A stretch of 41,528 nt of DNA, taken from positions 16,848-58,375 of the forward strand of contig NZ_QAIH01000285.1 of the NCBI RefSeq assembly GCF_003060895.1, given 5' to 3'. The first letter of the stretch is position 1; each line of letters begins with the position of its first letter. The DNA comes from Acidovorax sp. HMWF029. Lineage in GTDB: Bacteria > Pseudomonadota > Gammaproteobacteria > Burkholderiales > Burkholderiaceae_C. The position numbers and the translations under genes were made by a program. Shown here one piece after another: positions 7,607 to 17,201 of the stretch. Under the pieces are notes generated by a model. That model was not told the origin of the DNA and made no database searches. It saw only the letters and a program-made list of their open reading frames with translations.

Positions 7607-8329
7607 CTACCGCTCCACATTCGGCAAATCATCCGGCCCCGCTACCGACATGGGTGGCAAGTTCTGCATGGCGGCCTGGGCGCCTATCAGCAGCATCTGG
7701 GTGGCGTGTGCGATCTCGGGCAGGCTGCGCTCGGTATGCTCCATGCGCAGATAGACCTTGCCGCGCACCAGCATCAGCAGCAGCGGGGACTGCGCACGGA
7801 CGGCGCTGTGTTCGCCTTCGAGGAAGTTGAGCAGCTGCGACACCACAGGCGCGTGGATCCAACGCTGGGCCACGTCGATGCGCTCGGCAACCACCGCAAA
7901 ATGCTGGCGAAAGGACGCGGGCAGGCCGGGCCAGGTCATCTCTTCGTACATTGCCAGCCAGCGCATTTCTTCGGGCAAGTTGGCGTTCACCGTGGTCTGC
8001 AGCGTGTCGGTGATGGCGTTGTAGGCGCTGCCCTCCAGGGCTTCGTGCAAGGAGCGGTTGAGCACCATCACGGCGGCATCCGGGTCGGCGCCCACGTCGG
8101 CGCGGCCGCGCAGCTCCAGGCCACGCACATAGTCGCGTGTGGGGGCGCCACATTCCAGCCGCCAGGGGTGGCCGCCCACATCGCCGCCGAGGTCGAAGTG
8201 CCCCTCGGTGGCCGACGGCACGATGGCCAACTGCTGCGAGGCGGCCCAGCGGGCCACCTCCTTGTTGGTGACGGGCCGTGTGGCAGAGGCGGCGGACGGG
8301 CTGAAGGCTTTGCGCAGGCGATCGAACAT
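7607..8329 (-). CDS. Conserved hypothetical protein
   Basis: A 240-residue protein from the ATG at 8329 (MFDRLRKAFSP); an alternative ATG lies 9 codons upstream. I do not recognise a domain. It has no signal peptide or membrane segment. The sequence is mixed alpha/beta with a compact N-terminal part (FDLGGDVGGHPWRLECGAPTRDYVRGLELRGRAD) that could bind a ligand, and a C-terminal helical part ending LMLVRGKVYLRMEHTE and MLLIGAQAAMQ. Codon use is that of the core chromosome, unlike the IS just downstream of it. It is divergent from the L,D-transpeptidase gene. Probably a lineage-specific cytosolic protein; function unknown. Confidence 0.72.
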   Translation of the reverse strand: MFDRLRKAFSPSAASATRPVTNKEVARWAASQQLAIVPSATEGHFDLGGDVGGHPWRLECGAPTRDYVRGLELRGRADVGADPDAAVMVLNRSLHEALEGSAYNAITDTLQTTVNANLPEEMRWLAMYEEMTWPGLPASFRQHFAVVAERIDVAQRWIHAPVVSQLLNFLEGEHSAVRAQSPLLLMLVRGKVYLRMEHTERSLPEIAHATQMLLIGAQAAMQNLPPMSVAGPDDLPNVER

Positions 8330-8401
8330 GGCCAGGGGGAAGCGGGTGCTTCGCAAGAGTCGCGGGTACAGGCATTATTGGGGGCATTGGCTGATGGAGA
8401 T

Positions 8402-8498
8402 AGTCCCCCGAGGGAAAAGTCCCCCTGAGTCGCCTGCGGCGCCTCCCCCCGAAGGGGGACGCACCCGGTGGCCTGGCACAGCCAGCTCCACGGGTGCG
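8402..8498. repeat. REP-like extragenic palindromic element
   Basis: GTCCCCC (8419-8425) pairs with GGGGGAC (8454-8460) around a GC-rich centre, and GCACCCGGTGG (8461-8471) pairs with CCACGGGTGC (8489-8498). The core layout matches that at 4891. It fills the spacer between two divergent genes and lies upstream of the L,D-transpeptidase start. Confidence 0.55.
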
Positions 8499-8570
8499 CT
8501 GGCCTTGCGCCGCGCCGGTTTCGTCGGCCGTGGGTATACACAGCGTTTGGATGACCTGCATGTTTTCACC

Positions 8571-9191
8571 ATGAACCGCCGCCTTGCCTTTTCCGCCCTG
8601 GGTTGCACGCTGGCCATCGCTCCGCTGGCCGCCCTGGCGTTGCCTGCCGATGCCTCGGCCACGGCCCGGCAGCTGGTGCGCTGGGCCACGGACACGGGCG
8701 ACCACCAGCGCTTGCCTTTTGCAGTGATCGACAAGCCCTGGGCCCGCATCCATGTGTTTTCGGCCCAAGGGCAGTGGCTGGGCAGTGCGCCGGTGCTGCT
8801 GGGCGCGGCACGGGGTGACCGGTCGGCGCCCGACCTGGGCACGCGCCCGTTGGCGCAGATCCGGCCGCAGGAGCGCACCACGCCGGCAGGCCGTTTTGTG
8901 ACCGAACCAGGCCGCAACCTGCGCGGGGAGGACATTGTGTGGATCGACTACGACTCGGCCGTGTCGCTGCACCGGGTGCGCAGCGTCAGCGCCTCAGAGC
9001 GCCGCCACCAGCGCCTGGCCAGCGGCAGCGCGCGCGACAAGCGCATCAGTTATGGCTGCGTGAATGCACCCGAGGCGTTCTACAACCAGCACATCGCCCC
9101 GCTGTTCGGGCAGGGGTCGGGCGTGGTCTATGTGCTGCCGGATACAGAACCTTTTGCTACATTTTTTATAGCTGCAAGTACTTATCCATAG
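8571..9191 (+). CDS. Periplasmic L,D-transpeptidase-like (YkuD-fold) protein
   Basis: A 206-residue protein with a signal peptide (MNRRLAFSALGCTLAIAPLAALA, cleavage near residue 24-30). The C-terminal half carries RISYGCVNAPEAFYNQHI (158-174), matching the catalytic Cys region of YkuD proteins, with Cys163 as nucleophile; the usual SHGC is SYGC here, which is normal in this subgroup. It probably acts on peptidoglycan cross-links or lipoprotein attachment in the periplasm. I took the ATG at 8571 since the signal peptide begins there. The last 14 residues or so (from about 193) are encoded by an interspersed repeat (9156-9210), which also gives the stop codon, so the natural C-terminus may have been replaced. 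Confidence 0.75.
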   Translation: MNRRLAFSALGCTLAIAPLAALALPADASATARQLVRWATDTGDHQRLPFAVIDKPWARIHVFSAQGQWLGSAPVLLGAARGDRSAPDLGTRPLAQIRPQERTTPAGRFVTEPGRNLRGEDIVWIDYDSAVSLHRVRSVSASERRHQRLASGSARDKRISYGCVNAPEAFYNQHIAPLFGQGSGVVYVLPDTEPFATFFIAASTYP

Positions 9192-9210
9192 CGCGGAGAC
9201 GGCATTTTTT
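9156..9210 (+). repeat. Interspersed ~55-bp repeat, copy A
   Basis: Begins GCTAC, has TATAGCTGCAAGTACTT in the middle and GCGCGGAGACGGCATTTT at the end. It aligns along its length with copies at 17141, 25143 (opposite strand) and 35322. Here it covers the last codons and stop of the L,D-transpeptidase-like gene and most of the 55-bp gap to the convergent asparaginase gene. Confidence 0.7.
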
Positions 9211-9246
9211 ACTCAAATTTTTGCCCCATCCCGGGTGCGAGGGGCT

Positions 9247-10257
9247 TCAGCCCATCTTCTGCAGCCTGAACACCGCGCGGCGCCCGCCCACCGCGAGCCC
9301 CCGGGCGTTGACGATGTGTGCAGACCGCCGCCGCGCCAGGGCTTCACGCTGGCCAATATCCAGCCAGCCGAGCTGGTCCATCACCTCCACAGCGGCAGCC
9401 ACCTGGGCCACCATGTTGCCGTCCATGATCTTGAGCGCGAAGGCCTCGCCCCGGCTGCGGCTGCCCACCACCTGCACGCCGTCGGCGCCGGTCTTGGACA
9501 CCCAATCGCCCTGCCCCACCTGCATGAAGTCCAGGTCGTGCCGACCCGTGCCCGAACCCAGCTCGGGCCGCGCCACCATGGCGTCGGCCAGTGTGGTCAG
9601 GCTTTCGTGCAGGTCGGTGTCGGGCGCACCACCGGCCAGCCGGGCATAGCCCCGCGCCAGGTGCGCCAGCGGCATGGCGTAGTTGGGTGCTGAGCAGCCG
9701 TCGATGCCCATGGCGAGCTGATCGGGGGCGAGCCCCACCGCCTGCGCCACGTGGTTGCGGATGGCTGCCTGAAGCGGGTGGCCGGGATCGAGGTGGCCCT
9801 CCAGCGGCAGCCCTTGTCGCACGCAATACGCCACAAAACCGGCATGTTTGCCACTGCAGTTGTTGTGGCGCTCGTCGGGCACAAAACCATCGGGCAGCAC
9901 GCCCAGGCCCAGCTCGGCAAACAGTGGACGGTGGCAGCCACAGCGCAGCGCGTGGTAGTCCTGCCCCACGCTGGCCAGCATGCGGTCGGCCTGCTCCACA
10001 TGCATGGGCTCGCCGTTGTGGCTGGCGCACAGCAGCGCCAGCTCGCCCTGCCCCCAGCCCAGCGCGCGGGCCCCGCCCGACTGCATGAAGGGCAGCGCCT
10101 GGAAAGCCTTGATGGTGGAGCGGGTGAAGGTGACCGTATAGGGGTCGCCCACCTGCGCTAGCACCTGCCCCTGGCGGTTGGCAACGGCCACGGCGCCCCA
10201 GTGCTGGCACTCGGGCAGGCCACCCCGGCTGACCTCGATCAACGGTACAAAACCCAT
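9247..10257 (-). CDS. L-asparaginase, Asparaginase_II (Rhizobium ReAV) type
   Basis: A 336-residue protein from the ATG at 10257 (MGFVPLIEVSRGG). It belongs to the Asparaginase_II family, unrelated in sequence to E. coli AnsA/AnsB. The motifs are FTRSTIKAFQALPF (44-57) with Ser47 and Lys50, ASHNGEP (78-84), HNNCSGKHAG (131-140) with Cys134 and Lys137, and MGIDGCSAPNY (183-193) with Cys188. In the Rhizobium enzyme the equivalent Ser-Lys pair is catalytic and the Cys-Lys-Cys set binds zinc; all are kept. It should hydrolyse L-asparagine to aspartate and ammonia, in the cytosol as there is no signal peptide. It starts 23 bp after the penicillin-acylase gene and is probably cotranscribed. Confidence 0.87.
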   Translation of the reverse strand: MGFVPLIEVSRGGLPECQHWGAVAVANRQGQVLAQVGDPYTVTFTRSTIKAFQALPFMQSGGARALGWGQGELALLCASHNGEPMHVEQADRMLASVGQDYHALRCGCHRPLFAELGLGVLPDGFVPDERHNNCSGKHAGFVAYCVRQGLPLEGHLDPGHPLQAAIRNHVAQAVGLAPDQLAMGIDGCSAPNYAMPLAHLARGYARLAGGAPDTDLHESLTTLADAMVARPELGSGTGRHDLDFMQVGQGDWVSKTGADGVQVVGSRSRGEAFALKIMDGNMVAQVAAAVEVMDQLGWLDIGQREALARRRSAHIVNARGLAVGGRRAVFRLQKMG

Positions 10258-10280
10258 GGTGATGCGTCCTTGCAGCGGCC

Positions 10281-12824
10281 TTAGCGTGTGGTGGCGGGAG
10301 GGGTTGGGGCCAGTGTGAGGCTGTGCGCCCAACGCGCAGGCTGGCGCTGCAGGGCGCGGTAGCCGGTATCGGCCCAGGTGGTGCTCATGTCGCGGTAGCG
10401 CGGCGAAAACACCAGGCCGCTCTGGCCCGTCTGGTAGATGAAGCGCGACTGTTCCAGGTCGGCCAGGTCGTATACCGCGCGCAGCGAGGCGGCATGGCGG
10501 TTCACATACGGGCCCTTGGCCTCGCCTGCGTTGTACTGGCCCACGTTCACGGTGTACGAATCTCCGTGCGATGGCACGCTCACGTCAAAGAAACGTGCCA
10601 GCGCGGGCACATTGCCAAAGGGCCGGTGCACGCTGAGCGCGGGGTGCGCGGCGCCCCAGCGCCACTGGGCAGGGTCTGCACCGTAGGCGGCCTGCAGGCG
10701 GTCGAGCGCACGGCCCAGGGCAGCAGCGGATTGCTCGGCGCAGGTCGCAGGCTGGCACCACCAGGCGTCGTTGCGCTCCAGGATGCCTTCGATGGCCGCG
10801 CGGTAGTCGCGCTTGCCGTAGGTGGCCTTGAAACGGCCTTCGCCAATGCGCGGAATGATGAGGCCCCGGGCCAGCTCGTCTGTCCAAGCCACAAAAATCA
10901 GGGGCGCGGCGCGGCCCGCGTCCATCACGCCGTCAAAGCCCTGCAGCTCTTTCTGCGCAGCGGCGGCCAGGGGGTGCGTGGACTGCGCCTGCTGCAGGCG
11001 CGGCAGCAGGCGCTGCGTGGCAAGCGAGGCCACGTCGCGATGGATGGCCTGCATGCTGGCCGCGTCGTGTTTGGGCGTGGCTTCGATGAGTTGTGCGATG
11101 CGTTCGTAGCGGTACGGCAGCGCCCAGTCTTGCGTGAGGAAATGCGGATAGCCGGGGGCCGTCACGCGCTGGTTGGCGGTGGCCACCCAGCCCTTGTGGC
11201 CATCGTCCTGCGGGGTCTGTTCGTAGGGCAGCCAGCCCTTCCAGTCGTAGCGCGCATCCCAGCCGGGCGATGGCGCCACGCCCCGGATGTCGTTGGCCGC
11301 ATCGCGCACCGGCACCCGGCCAGCGGCCTTGAAGCGGATGGTGCCCTGATCGTCGGCCGCCACCACGCTCTGCATGGGCGAGTGGTAGTGGGCCAGGCCT
11401 GCAAAGAGTTCGTCCACGCTCTTGGACTGGTTGGTCTTGAACCCCGCCAGCACGGTCTGGTTGTCGTCGTCCAGCGCGCTCCAGCGCAGGGCCAGCACGT
11501 ATTTGTCCAGGTCCAGCACCTCGGCGTGCGATTTCTGCACGTCGCTCAGCACGGGCCCGTGGCGCGTGCTGCGCAGCTGCAGCACCACGTCGGCCTCGCC
11601 CTTGACGCGGATGGTCTCCTTGCGCACGGTGAACGGCGCCCAGCCCTGGGGCGTGCGGTACTGCGTGGCGTCGGCAGGGTTGATCTGCTCCAGGTACAGG
11701 TCCTGCACGTCCGGGCCGGTGTTGGTAAACCCCCAGGCCACCTTGTCGGTGCGGCCCAGCACCACAAAGGGCAGGCCCGGCAAGGTGGCGCCCACGGCGT
11801 CGATGGCACCAATGGGCGTGCCGTCCGACGCTTGGCCCGCTGGCGCCTGCAGCCCGGCGAAGTACCAGATGGCGGGGGCCGACAGGCCCAGGTGCGGGTC
11901 GTTGGCGAGCAGGGGTTTACCGCTCACGGTGCGCGAGCCCGCCAGCACCCAGTTGTTGCTGCCCTTGCCTTCGTTGGTGCCCGCGTTGCGGGTCAGCTCG
12001 TCGGCCCATGCCAGCATGCCGGAGCTGATCTGGCGGGCCAGCGGGCCTTCCGGCTTGCGACTGGCCGCAGCCGCCGTGTTGCCCTGCGTTGCAGCTGTGG
12101 AGCCCGCATCTGCCGCGCGGTACACGCCCAGTTGCCGGTACAGCGCTGCCAGGTCGGCCGAGGCGGCGGGCTTTTCGCCCGGGTAGGGCGGCATCAGCTG
12201 CCAGAGGCGGTCGGTGTCGAGCGTGCGCGCCACCGACAGGCGTGCAAACTCGGTGCCCCAATTGCCGCCCAGGTCCAGCGCCATCATCAGCGCCCAGCCC
12301 ACGCTGTCCTCGGGCTCCCACACGGCGCCCCGCTCGCCGCCGGGCTGCACGCCCAGCACATGGAACTCGGGCGGCAGCGCCTGCGGGCGGTTCTGGTGGA
12401 AGGCGTGGATGCCCTGGCTATAGGCCTGCAGCGCGTCCTTGGCGTACTGGGGCAGGCCTGCGTACTGGCGTTTGGCCACGCCCCTGATGTCGAGCGCGCG
12501 CATGAGCTTGTCGGTCTCGACCGTGGCGGGCCCGAAAACTTCAGACAGCTCGCCATGCATGACCCGGCGGTTGAATTCAAGCTGCCAGGTGCGTTCTTGC
12601 GCATGCACATAGCCCATCGCAAACCAGGCGTCCTGTGGGGTCTGTGCGCGCACATGGGTCACGTCCGAAGGGTCGCGCTGCACACGCACCGCGTCGCGCA
12701 GCCCTGGTACCTGCAGCGTGCCATCCACCACCGCAAAGCTGCGCTGCACATACACCGCCGCTCCCGTTCCCGCCAGCAGCGCCGCCACCACCAGACCGAC
12801 GGCCGTCCGCTTCATCCACGCCAT
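10281..12824 (-). CDS. Penicillin acylase family protein (Ntn hydrolase)
   Basis: An 847-residue secreted or periplasmic precursor. AAGGAG precedes the ATG at 12824 by about 9 bases, so I prefer it over the ATG 6 codons upstream. The N-terminus (WMKRTAVGLVVAALLAGTGAAVYV) is a signal peptide or anchor. Residues 35-280 form the alpha chain (ARGIPHV-like VTHVRAQTPQDAWFAMGYVHAQER). Self-cleavage would occur before Ser289 in GKGSNNWVLAG, the N-terminal nucleophile of the beta chain; NDPHLGLSAPAIWY and TNTGPDVQDLY follow. Such enzymes cleave amide bonds of penicillins or N-acyl-homoserine lactones; the substrate cannot be told from sequence. The gene leads a two-gene operon with the asparaginase. 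Confidence 0.9.
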   Translation of the reverse strand: MAWMKRTAVGLVVAALLAGTGAAVYVQRSFAVVDGTLQVPGLRDAVRVQRDPSDVTHVRAQTPQDAWFAMGYVHAQERTWQLEFNRRVMHGELSEVFGPATVETDKLMRALDIRGVAKRQYAGLPQYAKDALQAYSQGIHAFHQNRPQALPPEFHVLGVQPGGERGAVWEPEDSVGWALMMALDLGGNWGTEFARLSVARTLDTDRLWQLMPPYPGEKPAASADLAALYRQLGVYRAADAGSTAATQGNTAAAASRKPEGPLARQISSGMLAWADELTRNAGTNEGKGSNNWVLAGSRTVSGKPLLANDPHLGLSAPAIWYFAGLQAPAGQASDGTPIGAIDAVGATLPGLPFVVLGRTDKVAWGFTNTGPDVQDLYLEQINPADATQYRTPQGWAPFTVRKETIRVKGEADVVLQLRSTRHGPVLSDVQKSHAEVLDLDKYVLALRWSALDDDNQTVLAGFKTNQSKSVDELFAGLAHYHSPMQSVVAADDQGTIRFKAAGRVPVRDAANDIRGVAPSPGWDARYDWKGWLPYEQTPQDDGHKGWVATANQRVTAPGYPHFLTQDWALPYRYERIAQLIEATPKHDAASMQAIHRDVASLATQRLLPRLQQAQSTHPLAAAAQKELQGFDGVMDAGRAAPLIFVAWTDELARGLIIPRIGEGRFKATYGKRDYRAAIEGILERNDAWWCQPATCAEQSAAALGRALDRLQAAYGADPAQWRWGAAHPALSVHRPFGNVPALARFFDVSVPSHGDSYTVNVGQYNAGEAKGPYVNRHAASLRAVYDLADLEQSRFIYQTGQSGLVFSPRYRDMSTTWADTGYRALQRQPARWAHSLTLAPTPPATTR

Positions 12825-12924
12825 ATCTTGTATCTCCTTCAATCGAGTTGTTTATCTTGAGGGGCCCCGTGCGATGCCTGCGGGCAGCAAGCCCATAGCC
12901 TGGGCCCTGCAACGCGCCAGAAGC

Positions 12925-13854
12925 TCAGCCCAGGTGTACGCGGGTGCCCACCACCTGGAAGCTCATGACCGGAGCACTGGGCTCGGTAAAAGGCACGCCC
13001 AGCGCCATCTGCCCGGTGCCGTGCAGAATGCAGGCATCGCGGCGCAGCCGCACGGGCGAGTCGCTGCCGTCAAAGCGCACCCAGGTGCCAAAGCTGCTCA
13101 TGTCGGTGAGCAAGAAGCTGCTGTTGCGCCAGTCAATGCGTGCATGCAGGCGCGACACCCGGGGGTCGTTGATGCACAGCTGCGCATGGTTGGCGCGGCC
13201 CACGTGCACCGGGGCATCCGACGAACTGAACGACTTGTTCACACCATGCCATGAGAACTGTATCTGCCCCAGGATCGAATCCACCGGGGCGAAATTGCTG
13301 ACCAGTGCGGCTTGCATGGTGAGGGAATCGGGCGCCTCGTTCTCGCGCCACTCCACTTGATAAAGCATCAGGGGCTCCGCCTTGCCCCGGATGTCCATGA
13401 GGCCCAGCTTGCGATACCAGGCATCTGGGGCGGTGCCTGCCAGCAGCACGGTGGTCTCGGTGGCCCAGATTTCTGCGGGCCCGGCCCGCTCGCACAGGCG
13501 GGACGCCACGTTGACAGCATCGCCATAGCAGTCGCCGTCCACGTCCAACACCTCGCCACTGGCCACGCCCACGCGAATGTCCATGCGCAGCGGCAGCGGC
13601 CAGCGGCCCTGCCGCTCATGCTGCTGACGCAGCATGGTGGTGGTGGCCGACACTGCGCCTGCCGCATCGCCAAACACGCACAACACGCCGTCGCCGAGCT
13701 TCTTGACCACCCGCCCCCCGTGGCTTGTGATGGTGTCGGCAATCCACTGTGTGACCTGGGTCACGGCTTCGGTGGCACGCTCGTTTCCCAGCGTTTCGTA
13801 CAACGATGTACTGCCGGAAATGTCCGCGAAGACCACCGTTGACAGCACGCTCAT
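12925..13854 (-). CDS. Class III adenylate cyclase with C-terminal FHA domain
   Basis: A 309-residue cytosolic two-domain protein. Residues 1-170 are a class III cyclase: FADIS with metal-binding Asp11, KKLGDG with Lys51 and Asp55, and DCYGDAVNVASR with Asp108, Asn115 and Arg119. These match the metal, adenine-selecting and transition-state residues of mycobacterial-type cyclases, so ATP to cAMP is likely. Residues about 200-300 form a forkhead-associated domain (HVGRANHAQLCIND, RVSRLHARI, SFGTWV), which binds phosphothreonine peptides. The two together suggest a cyclase guided or controlled by Ser/Thr phosphorylation. It ends 100 bp upstream of the penicillin acylase start, on the same strand. 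Confidence 0.88.
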   Translation of the reverse strand: MSVLSTVVFADISGSTSLYETLGNERATEAVTQVTQWIADTITSHGGRVVKKLGDGVLCVFGDAAGAVSATTTMLRQQHERQGRWPLPLRMDIRVGVASGEVLDVDGDCYGDAVNVASRLCERAGPAEIWATETTVLLAGTAPDAWYRKLGLMDIRGKAEPLMLYQVEWRENEAPDSLTMQAALVSNFAPVDSILGQIQFSWHGVNKSFSSSDAPVHVGRANHAQLCINDPRVSRLHARIDWRNSSFLLTDMSSFGTWVRFDGSDSPVRLRRDACILHGTGQMALGVPFTEPSAPVMSFQVVGTRVHLG

Positions 13855-14260
13855 GAACGATGGCCTGTGAGTAACATCATGTGAATCAGTTTAGTGCAAG
13901 CTCAACGAAGACGCACCCACTCAAGCGTCAACAATCCTGAGCCTGGTGCTACGCCACCACCAGGCACCCAGTCCACTGAATCGGAGCAACATCACGTGCC
14001 TGAAGGGCTGAAGGGCTGAAGGGCTGAAGGGCTGAAGAAGAATGCATGATCCCTTCACGATCCACATTCGCCGTCGACACGCAGGACCTGCCAGGCGGCG
14101 TCAGCGCCTTGCAAGGAACAGCGCCAAATAAGTAAAAGTTCGCAACAAACGGGGCCAGCGTGTTGTCTTTATGCAAAAACAGGAGCACTACCCTTGCATC
14201 AATCCTCGCTCCCGCTTACTTTGATCGACCCTGTTACAAACAATCGTTTGCGCCACACCC
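13855..14260. other. 406-bp intergenic region with an octamer tandem repeat
   Basis: This lies between divergent genes and should hold the promoters for the cyclase and the small hypothetical. A tandem repeat is at 14001-14037. A 79-codon frame on the minus strand (13949-14188) runs through the repeat and lacks any gene-like feature. I see nothing else I can name. Confidence 0.5.
14001..14037. repeat. Tandem repeat of TGAAGGGC
   Basis: Four perfect copies of the octamer TGAAGGGC (14001-14032) followed by a partial copy TGAAG. The array lies about 150 bp upstream of the cyclase start codon and 225 bp upstream of the gene at 14261. Confidence 0.9.
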
Positions 14261-14623
14261 ATGCGCTGGAACAAACCCAATCTCCGAAACAACTTGCACG
14301 ACCTGCTTGGCCGTGACAAGCCGTCTTCGACGGCCTGGGTACGCAACCAGGGCCTGGAGGAAGTTCGCCAGGCCATGTTGCAAGGCCTCATGGGAGTGTC
14401 GGGTTGCGAAGTGGCGCGCATGAACATGCGCCTGCGGTATGCGGGCGACATCGAGGCGCTTTGGTATCTGCGCACCGATCTGTTCGACACCCTGGTGCTC
14501 TCACGCGGGCAAGTTGTCGCCCAGAGAGTTCTGGACCACGTCACTCCGCTGTTCCAGGGGCAGTTCCCATTGTCCCTGCGCGTTCCACAGACACCGCAGG
14601 AACCACGGTTCAGAAACTTCTGA
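14261..14623 (+). CDS. Small conserved-looking hypothetical protein
   Basis: A 120-residue soluble protein with no signal peptide or membrane segment. It has an Arg/Asn-rich N-terminus (MRWNKPNLRNNLHDLLGRD) and a middle helical part with RMNMRLRYAGDIEALWYLRTDLFDTL. The codon pattern is gene-like. I do not recognise a family. Its convergent neighbour, the LD-carboxypeptidase gene, ends 44 bp away. The ATG at 14261 is the first in the frame. Confidence 0.6.
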   Translation: MRWNKPNLRNNLHDLLGRDKPSSTAWVRNQGLEEVRQAMLQGLMGVSGCEVARMNMRLRYAGDIEALWYLRTDLFDTLVLSRGQVVAQRVLDHVTPLFQGQFPLSLRVPQTPQEPRFRNF

Positions 14624-14667
14624 GTTGAAGACCTGGGCAGCTTGCAAGGCGCCCAGATGCCTGCACT

Positions 14668-15666
14668 TCAGTGCCGGTGCCCCCAGTAGATCAGCGCATC
14701 GCGCGCCTCCACCGACAGCGACACCGTTGCCCCCACCGGCAGCAAAACCTTGGTTTCGACATGCCCGAACGGCAGGTTGGTGAGCACCGGCGCCTTGATC
14801 TGGCTGCGCAGCCAGTCCACCACAGACTGCAGCTTGTAGCCCTTGTCGTGCGGCGCCAGCTTGAAGTTGGTGAACTGCCCCAACACCACGGCCTTCTGCT
14901 GGGCCAGCACGCCGGCGTGCAGCAGCTGGGTGAGCATGCGCTCGATGCGGTAGGGGTGCTCGTGCACGTCTTCGAGGAACAGCACCCCGCCCTTGATCTG
15001 CGGCAGATACGGGGTGCCCACCAGCGAGGCCAGCACCGACAGGTTGCCGCCCCACAGCGTGGCGCTTTTCACGTACACATCGGGCACTGCAGGCTTGCCT
15101 GTGGTGGCGTGGGGCTTCTCGTTGTGCATGCGCCATCCCGTGCCTTCGCCGTGGCCGGTCAGCAGGTCGTCAAAGCAGGCCTCCATGATGTCGTCGGGCT
15201 CGCCCGCCACGCCAAAATCCGCCCCCAGTGAGGGGCCTGCCCAGGTGGTGGCGCCGGTCTTTGCCAGCACCGCCAGCTGAAAGGCTGTGAAGTCGCTCAC
15301 GCCCACAAAGTGCGTGCCCTTTTCGATGGCTTTGGCCACGGCCTTGTAGCGGATACCCGGCAGGATGCGTGTGAGGCCATAGCCCCCGCGGGAAATCAGC
15401 GCTACATCAGCACCGCTGGCGGCAGCGCGGTGAATGGCGGCCAGACGCGTCTCGTCATCGCCCGCAAAACGCGTGTGGGTGGCCAAGGCATCGGTGTCCA
15501 CCTCCACCTCATGGCCCAGGGCCTTCAGCCGTGCAATGCCGCGCTTGAAGGCCGCCTTGTCGCGCACGGCGCTGGAGGGCGAATAGATGTAGATGTGCTT
15601 GGGACCGTGGTCGTGGTGGCACTGTGAAGGATCGTGATCGTTGGCGTGCAAAGCGCTCAGGCCCAC
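14668..15666 (-). CDS. ldcA: LD-carboxypeptidase (peptidase S66 family)
   Basis: A 332-residue protein that should remove the terminal D-alanine from recycled murein tetrapeptides in the cytosol. ALISRGGYGLTR (89-100) and VGVSDFTAFQL (121-131) contain the oxyanion region and the nucleophile Ser124. The catalytic Glu lies in the GGVLFLEDVHEHPYR region and the His in LPFGHVE near residue 302. The start is a GTG at 15666 with GGAG about 10 bases upstream; no ATG lies near it. The N-terminus is His/Asp-rich (HANDHDPSQCHHDHG), unusual for the family and possibly disordered. It lies downstream of the tadA fusion on the same strand but behind a strong terminator. Confidence 0.87.
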   Translation of the reverse strand: MGLSALHANDHDPSQCHHDHGPKHIYIYSPSSAVRDKAAFKRGIARLKALGHEVEVDTDALATHTRFAGDDETRLAAIHRAAASGADVALISRGGYGLTRILPGIRYKAVAKAIEKGTHFVGVSDFTAFQLAVLAKTGATTWAGPSLGADFGVAGEPDDIMEACFDDLLTGHGEGTGWRMHNEKPHATTGKPAVPDVYVKSATLWGGNLSVLASLVGTPYLPQIKGGVLFLEDVHEHPYRIERMLTQLLHAGVLAQQKAVVLGQFTNFKLAPHDKGYKLQSVVDWLRSQIKAPVLTNLPFGHVETKVLLPVGATVSLSVEARDALIYWGHRH

Positions 15667-15683
15667 CAGGGGCCTGCTCCGTC

Positions 15684-17195
<1,512 letters not shown>

Positions 17196-17201
17196 CATTG
17201 A

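Noticed and set aside
9022-9062. SYGC in place of SHGC as a sign of an inactive L,D-transpeptidase
   Set aside because: As I recall, the SYGC/SSGC variant is common in this Gram-negative subgroup, so the change alone does not show loss of function.
10323-12860. Long open frame (845 codons) on the plus strand opposite the penicillin acylase gene
   Set aside because: It is a GC-rich antisense shadow; its translation is dominated by Ala, Gly, His, Val and Arg and has no domain, while the minus-strand frame has full family motifs.
13949-14188. 79-codon minus-strand frame over the octamer repeat
   Set aside because: The translation simply reads the tandem repeat and shows no gene features.
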